From B16-G9 sp964400655 (GTDB lineage Bacteria > Bacteroidota > Bacteroidia > Bacteroidales > F082), in contig CAYNVN010000123.1 in the NCBI GenBank assembly GCA_964400655.1, forward strand, positions 1 through 62,271: a stretch of DNA of 62,271 nt, in the 5' to 3' direction. The stretch's first letter is position 1, and each line of letters starts with the position of its first letter. The notes beneath the pieces were generated by a model, which made no database searches, was not told the origin of the DNA, and saw only the letters and a program-made list of their open reading frames with translations. Shown here piece by piece: positions 60,572 through 62,271 of the stretch. The position numbers and the translations under genes are program-made.

Positions 60572-62271
60572 TTAATCACTTATTTGCAAAGATGCTCCCG
60601 TGTTCACTTCAATTTTAGCGCTGTCGGAAAGATATAGCTTTTTCAATGTCACCGAGTCGTTTACTTCAGGCATGAATTGATAATATTGAGGAAAAGGAAT
60701 GGTAACAACAGAGGTGTCAACCGGTACGATGCTATCATTCCAGTTAGCAACGCTATCCCATTGTGAGCTTAGTTGTCCTGTCCAATATTTACCATATTCA
60801 AATGCTCCTCTGTCACAGATTAATTCCAACGGGCGCGGATTGTTTTCGTTATCCGAGTTAAATGGAACAGTTACACCGCTGTTAATTGCAGGTGACCCAA
60901 AAAGCAAATGAAAATCTTTGGAAGCGCTATCGGCAAACAACGGATTTTGCGATATTTCATTGAAGGTCCATGAATAATTTTCCCAAACAGAAAACGCCAC
61001 ACTGTCGGTTGAATGTGTGTCGAAATCAATTATTCCCACATCGCCACCGGCTTGGGTGTTATACCAAATGTTGTTAAAAAACAGATTGTTGCTGTCAACC
61101 GACACTTCGTCAATAGCAGCGGCAAAATGGCCTTGCTTGGCTGTAAGTCCAATATTGTTTTTTATTAAATTGTTAATACAGGGAGAATCGTCATCCTGAC
61201 AAATTACAAATTCGTAACGGCCATAGCGATTGCCAAGATCGAGCCCGTTGTTGTAAAGGGTGTTGTTATAAACATTGTTCCCGCTCGAACCGAACAGGAT
61301 AATCCCTGCCCCATCGTTATTGTACGAAATATTGTTGTAAATATCGTTGCTGTCGCACCACTGGTCGGCTTGTATCCCGTTTCCGTCGGTTCGTAATCCT
61401 GTTGCATCATGATCGTGTATGTTGTAGCAAACATTATTTCGAATAATATTGAAATCACCCCCTTTATCGGGTTCGGTAACATCATATCTGGCAAAAAGAT
61501 GTATTCCGCTGTGGCCCGATGTTCCGGAATTATATACAATGTTATTTTCAATCAAAATATAATTGGCGGAGATTTCCATACCATGCCAGTCAGCATTATA
61601 AATTGTATTGCCGCTAATGACAATTTGGGTGGAGTCGGAACATGAAATTTCATCAAGCCCTATGCCGTTTCCCGAACAGTCGTAAATGGTATTGTCTGAA
61701 ATTGTGCTGCTGCATCCTGCACCATCGCCAAACCAAACCGGATAATAGTGATTGTACATAATGTTGTTGGAAACGGTAATGTGGTGACTTCCCAACGAAA
61801 CATTAACACAACCGTCGCCATAGGTGTAAGCAGGTGGAATGGAATTTCCGTGTATGGAACATTGTGTTATTGTAATGTAAGCGGCCGGAGAAGAACCGCT
61901 TTCATCTTTAATCATTACCCCCATGGACGAGGTGATTTCAAATCCGTTAAACTCCAGATATTGATATCCGTCGATAATAATACCGTAATCGGTATGGGCC
62001 AACACCGGTTTGTCTCCCGATCCGTACGATTCATAAACAATGTAGCCTTGTGTAGAGTTTCCCGAATTACCCGGAAAAAGAAATTCATTCCATGTTTCTC
62101 CGCATTTGAATTTAATATGATCACCGGCCGAAAACGATTCGCCGTTCACCTTTCCAATGGTTTTCCACGGTAAAGCCTGTGTGCCGGGATTGGAGTCGTT
62201 ACCATTTGTGAAATCCACATAATATTCGGTTTGTGAAAAAAGTTTTTTTGTACCCGGCATTACGCAAAATA
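60572..62271 (-). CDS. Secreted right-handed beta-helix protein, 5' end outside the window
   Basis: At least 562 residues are visible. The frame stays open through the right edge (codons for Phe-Cys-Val precede the Met at 62260), and the residues before TEYYVD look like the end of a signal peptide (KKLFSQ). The true start therefore lies beyond the window. The body is a parallel beta-helix with repeated motifs such as ITVSNNIMYNHYYPVWFG, IVISGNTIYNADWHGMEIS and NDIYNNISYNNDGAGIILFG, as in Pel-like and right-handed helix surface proteins. The last 72 residues (YWTGQLSSQWDSVANW to the end) form the same module as at the end of the 31540 protein. No standard type IX domain follows. Confidence 0.85.
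   Translation of the reverse strand, partial: FCVMPGTKKLFSQTEYYVDFTNGNDSNPGTQALPWKTIGKVNGESFSAGDHIKFKCGETWNEFLFPGNSGNSTQGYIVYESYGSGDKPVLAHTDYGIIIDGYQYLEFNGFEITSSMGVMIKDESGSSPAAYITITQCSIHGNSIPPAYTYGDGCVNVSLGSHHITVSNNIMYNHYYPVWFGDGAGCSSTISDNTIYDCSGNGIGLDEISCSDSTQIVISGNTIYNADWHGMEISANYILIENNIVYNSGTSGHSGIHLFARYDVTEPDKGGDFNIIRNNVCYNIHDHDATGLRTDGNGIQADQWCDSNDIYNNISYNNDGAGIILFGSSGNNVYNNTLYNNGLDLGNRYGRYEFVICQDDDSPCINNLIKNNIGLTAKQGHFAAAIDEVSVDSNNLFFNNIWYNTQAGGDVGIIDFDTHSTDSVAFSVWENYSWTFNEISQNPLFADSASKDFHLLFGSPAINSGVTVPFNSDNENNPRPLELICDRGAFEYGKYWTGQLSSQWDSVANWNDSIVPVDTSVVTIPFPQYYQFMPEVNDSVTLKKLYLSDSAKIEVNTGASLQISD

Overview
The window is a chromosomal stretch of a Bacteroidota bacterium, most likely an aerobic or microaerobic member of the Bacteroidales/Marinilabiliales side of the phylum. 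Supporting signs are the alternative complex III operon, the fused CcoN-CcoO oxidase subunit, type IX secretion C-terminal domains, DUF4831, DUF5683, DUF349 and LytTR/LytS families, the gene order parA-parB-DUF5683-dapB, and many promoter matches of the Bacteroidota type (TTG or TTTG, about 18-21 bases, then TAnnTTTG). No rRNA, prophage, integrase, transposase or CRISPR array was seen. One intact tRNA gene is present.

Region 1 (1-18.7 kb, all minus strand) is a respiratory island. An operon actABCDEF encodes alternative complex III (quinol:cytochrome c oxidoreductase) and ends in a strong terminator. Downstream lie a UbiA-like membrane protein, a SlyD-like FKBP and a DUF3365 haem lipoprotein. 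Then comes a complete cbb3 oxidase set: the copper ATPase ccoI, ccoS, fused ccoNO, ccoQ, ccoP, ccoG, ccoH and a SafE/TauE-type protein cut by the left edge. Quinol oxidation, cytochrome c transfer and high-affinity O2 reduction are thus encoded side by side. Upstream of act is a LytS-type kinase, LytTR regulator and LEA-like lipoprotein operon.

Region 2 (22-37.3 kb) is mixed housekeeping and accessory: an unknown secreted protein, a methyltransferase, an orphan MacB/LolD-type ABC ATPase, an MFS transporter, a GroES without GroEL, a thioredoxin-glutaredoxin fusion, an isoprenylcysteine-methyltransferase-like protein preceded by a probable small RNA or attenuator, a DUF4831 protein, an acyl-CoA ligase, a large sortilin-repeat/PKD/GEVED secreted protein, miaA and a CCA-adding enzyme.

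Region 3 (37.3-38.1 kb) is a tRNA-Arg(ACG) locus. A GIY-YIG nuclease ORF runs into the 5' end of the tRNA. On its other side is a 5'-half copy of the same tRNA, broken at the anticodon loop and carrying a clean 20-base palindrome in its D arm. More decayed tRNA pieces lie on either side. This is one of the two most unusual parts of the window.

Region 4 (38.2-49.9 kb) is mostly housekeeping: a TPR lipoprotein, an isocitrate/isopropylmalate-type dehydrogenase, an HD protein, DUF349, a thioesterase, a MORN-like protein, dapB, DUF5683, parB, parA, a radical SAM protein and a DUF89 protein.

Region 5 (50.1-56.1 kb) is a cobalamin-riboswitch-led operon for corrinoid capture at the cell surface. It encodes a beta-propeller with a type IX sorting domain, a second type IX surface protein, a BtuB-like TonB-dependent receptor and a paralogous propeller that is a lipoprotein (BtuG-like). 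This is the other most unusual part. The window ends with a GlcNAc-kinase-like protein, a PfkB sugar kinase, a PepD-type dipeptidase, Obg, and a beta-helix protein cut by the right edge.
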